Below are positions 62,644 through 64,000 of a stretch of 64,000 nucleotides of DNA, one piece after another (positions within the stretch are counted from its first letter, which is position 1; each line of letters starts with the position of its first letter). The DNA comes from Lacticaseibacillus kribbianus (lineage in GTDB: Bacteria > Bacillota > Bacilli > Lactobacillales > Lactobacillaceae): assembly GCF_020180945.1 (NCBI RefSeq), contig NZ_JAIPUL010000003.1, positions 62,001 through 126,000 of the forward strand. Direction: 5' to 3'. The position numbers and the translations under genes were made by a program. Below the pieces are notes generated by a model. It was not told where the DNA came from, searched no databases, and worked only from the letters and a program-made list of their open reading frames with translations.

Positions 62644-63360
62644 ATGACTTCAGACTTATTGCCCGGCAACGCCGACCGGTACGCGCCGAAGACCTTGCCG
62701 CCGGACCCGGCCTCACCGCTTTTCGGGACCACCATCGGTTTTTTGGGCTCGTCGATCACGATCGGCGCGGCGTCTTTGGGCGACTCGTTCGTCCAGTTCC
62801 TAGCGCAAAAGGACGGCGTGGTGCCGGTCGAGTCCGCCATCAGCGGCACCACCCTGGCCGGCACGGCGCCGGACACCTACGTCTCGCGGCTGGCCAGCGA
62901 TTTTGCCGCCGTGCCGGCGCTTGACGCCTTTGTCCTGCAGCTGTCCACCAACGACAGCCGCCAGAACAAGGCGCTCGGCGCCATCGCGCCCGGGCCTGCC
63001 ACGGCCGCCCCGGCTGGCGCGGCCAAGACCGCCTACGACGTTGAGACGACGACCGGCGCCATCGAACACGTGCTGGCGACGGTGGCTGCGCGCTGGGGCT
63101 GCCCGGTGCTGGTTTACACCTGCCTGCGCGACCCGAGCGACCGCGACTACGCGGCGCTGGTCGCGCGGCTCTACGCGCTGCAGGCCAAATGGCACTTCGC
63201 GATCCTCGACCTGTACGCCGACGCGGCACTTCACGCCGCCACGGCGGCTTTGCCCGAGGCGATGGCCGACGACGCGCACCCGACGCGCCTGGGCTACCGC
63301 GCGCTTTGGCTGCCGCGCTTTGAGGCGGCGCTTGCACCTTTAATTGGAGGAAAAAAATGA
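62644..63360 (+). CDS. SGNH hydrolase, probable acyl esterase
   Basis: A 238-residue SGNH-fold hydrolase. The nucleophile Ser lies in GFLGSSITIG (about residues 34-43), the Gly block in AISGTTLAG, the Asn in QLSTNDSRQ, and the Asp/His pair in DDAHPTRLGYRAL. There is no signal peptide. AGGAGG precedes the ATG, 10 bases after the rhamnosidase gene, and the stop overlaps the next start (ATGA). It likely removes acetyl or other ester groups from sugars before GH78 cleavage. Confidence 0.85.
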   Translation: MTSDLLPGNADRYAPKTLPPDPASPLFGTTIGFLGSSITIGAASLGDSFVQFLAQKDGVVPVESAISGTTLAGTAPDTYVSRLASDFAAVPALDAFVLQLSTNDSRQNKALGAIAPGPATAAPAGAAKTAYDVETTTGAIEHVLATVAARWGCPVLVYTCLRDPSDRDYAALVARLYALQAKWHFAILDLYADAALHAATAALPEAMADDAHPTRLGYRALWLPRFEAALAPLIGGKK

Positions 63361-64000
63361 CGACCATGACGCTGTCCGCCTTTGCGGACGAGATCAGCCC
63401 GGACCTTGGAACCCAGATCCGGGTGCTGCAGGAAAATGACATTCACCACTTGGAGCTGCGGGGAATCGCCGGCCAGTCGGTGAGCGACTTCACGCTTGAG
63501 CAGGCGCGCACCTACGCGCAGACGCTGGCCGCGGCCGGCATCGCGGTGTCCAGCATCGGCTCGCCGATCGGCAAGATCGGCATCATCGAGCCCTTCGCCC
63601 CGCACCTGGCTAAGCTTGAGCACACGCTGGCGCTGGCGCGGATTTTCGAGGCGCCTTACCTGCGCTGCTTCAGCTTCTACGTGCCGGCGGGGGAGGCGGC
63701 CGACTTTCGCCCGCAGGTGATGCAGCGCATGCGGGCGATGCTCGAGGTGGCCAAGGCCTACCCCGAGGTGACCATGCTGCACGAGAACGAAAAGGGGATC
63801 TACGGCGACCTGCCGGAGCGCTGCCTGGACCTGGTGACGACGCTGGACAGCCCGCAGCTGCGGCTGGCCTTCGACCCGGCCAACTTCGTGCAGTGCGGCG
63901 CAAGCGTCTACCCGGAGGCCTTCGACCTGCTGTCGCCTTACGTCGCGTACGTCCACATCAAGGACGCGCACGCGGCGGACGGCACGGTGACGCCGGCGGG
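63357..64000 (+). CDS. Sugar phosphate isomerase/epimerase family protein, truncated by window end
   Basis: The frame opens at ATG 63357 (GGAGG upstream, overlapping the esterase stop) and runs past the right edge; about 214 residues are visible. It is a xylose-isomerase-like TIM barrel (AP_endonuc_2 family). It begins MTLSAFADEISPDLGTQI, and metal-site segments are TMLHENEKGIYGD (Glu), LAFDPANFVQCG (Asp) and VHIKDAHAADG (His). It may interconvert a sugar released by the preceding enzymes, such as rhamnose or a keto-sugar. Function beyond the family is not known. Confidence 0.82.
   Translation, partial: MTTMTLSAFADEISPDLGTQIRVLQENDIHHLELRGIAGQSVSDFTLEQARTYAQTLAAAGIAVSSIGSPIGKIGIIEPFAPHLAKLEHTLALARIFEAPYLRCFSFYVPAGEAADFRPQVMQRMRAMLEVAKAYPEVTMLHENEKGIYGDLPERCLDLVTTLDSPQLRLAFDPANFVQCGASVYPEAFDLLSPYVAYVHIKDAHAADGTVTPA

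Overview
The window reads as a carbohydrate-utilisation region of a high-GC member of the Bacillota, most likely a lactic acid bacterium of the Lactobacillaceae or a close relative. The evidence is strong AGGAGG-type ribosome binding sites, LacI operators of the TGATAACGTTATCA type, CcpA (cre)-like boxes, LplA/LplB/YtcP-type importers with DUF624 (YesL) partners, and ROK kinases. The genus cannot be fixed from the sequence. Nearly every gene concerns import and cytoplasmic breakdown of complex glycans, and none of the glycosidases shows a signal peptide.

Layout. (1) 1-9149: tail of a gene resembling a GH127-type glycosidase; a frameshifted GH38-like gene; a GntR repressor divergent from an operon of GH38-like mannosidase, mannose-6-phosphate isomerase and ROK kinase; a small membrane protein. 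(2) 9222-9974: a surface protein with a Ser/Ala/Pro-rich repeat stalk. (3) 10107-27165: a LacI regulon. On the minus strand lie lacI, a SIS-domain protein, a GH9-like enzyme and a ROK kinase. On the plus strand lie ROK kinase, GH9-like enzyme and sugar epimerase, then ThuA-like protein, two ABC permeases, lipoprotein and DUF624, then VOC protein, MDR dehydrogenase and a GH1 6-phospho-beta-glycosidase. Five LacI-type operators are visible. (4) 27244-28285: small genes, including a frameshifted one and a Cys-rich metallothionein-like one. (5) 28694-32812: a third GH38-like gene and an orphan solute-binding lipoprotein. (6) 32998-37992: divergent SGNH/GH36-like/GH172 and GH29 operons separated by a region holding a near-consensus parS site. 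(7) 38143-64000: a GntR/LacI-type hybrid regulator divergent from a long plus-strand cluster. It encodes lipoprotein, two permeases, DUF624, an unassigned probable glycosidase, GH92, a glutaminase-A-like protein, an EEP phosphatase/nuclease, GH38, a metallophosphoesterase, GH76, a second GH38, GH78, an SGNH esterase and a sugar epimerase (cut by the window end).

Working together. Region 7 has the enzymes expected for alpha-mannans such as yeast mannoprotein or N-glycans (GH76 endo-1,6, GH92 and GH38 exo-alpha-mannosidases), plus candidate phosphate- and acyl-removing enzymes. Import would use the lipoprotein/permease system powered by an ATPase encoded elsewhere (MsmX/UgpC type). Mannose released inside the cell can be phosphorylated by a ROK kinase and isomerised to fructose-6-phosphate by the ManA-like protein of region 1. 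Region 3 appears to serve a beta-glucoside or related sugar, with phosphorylation after import.
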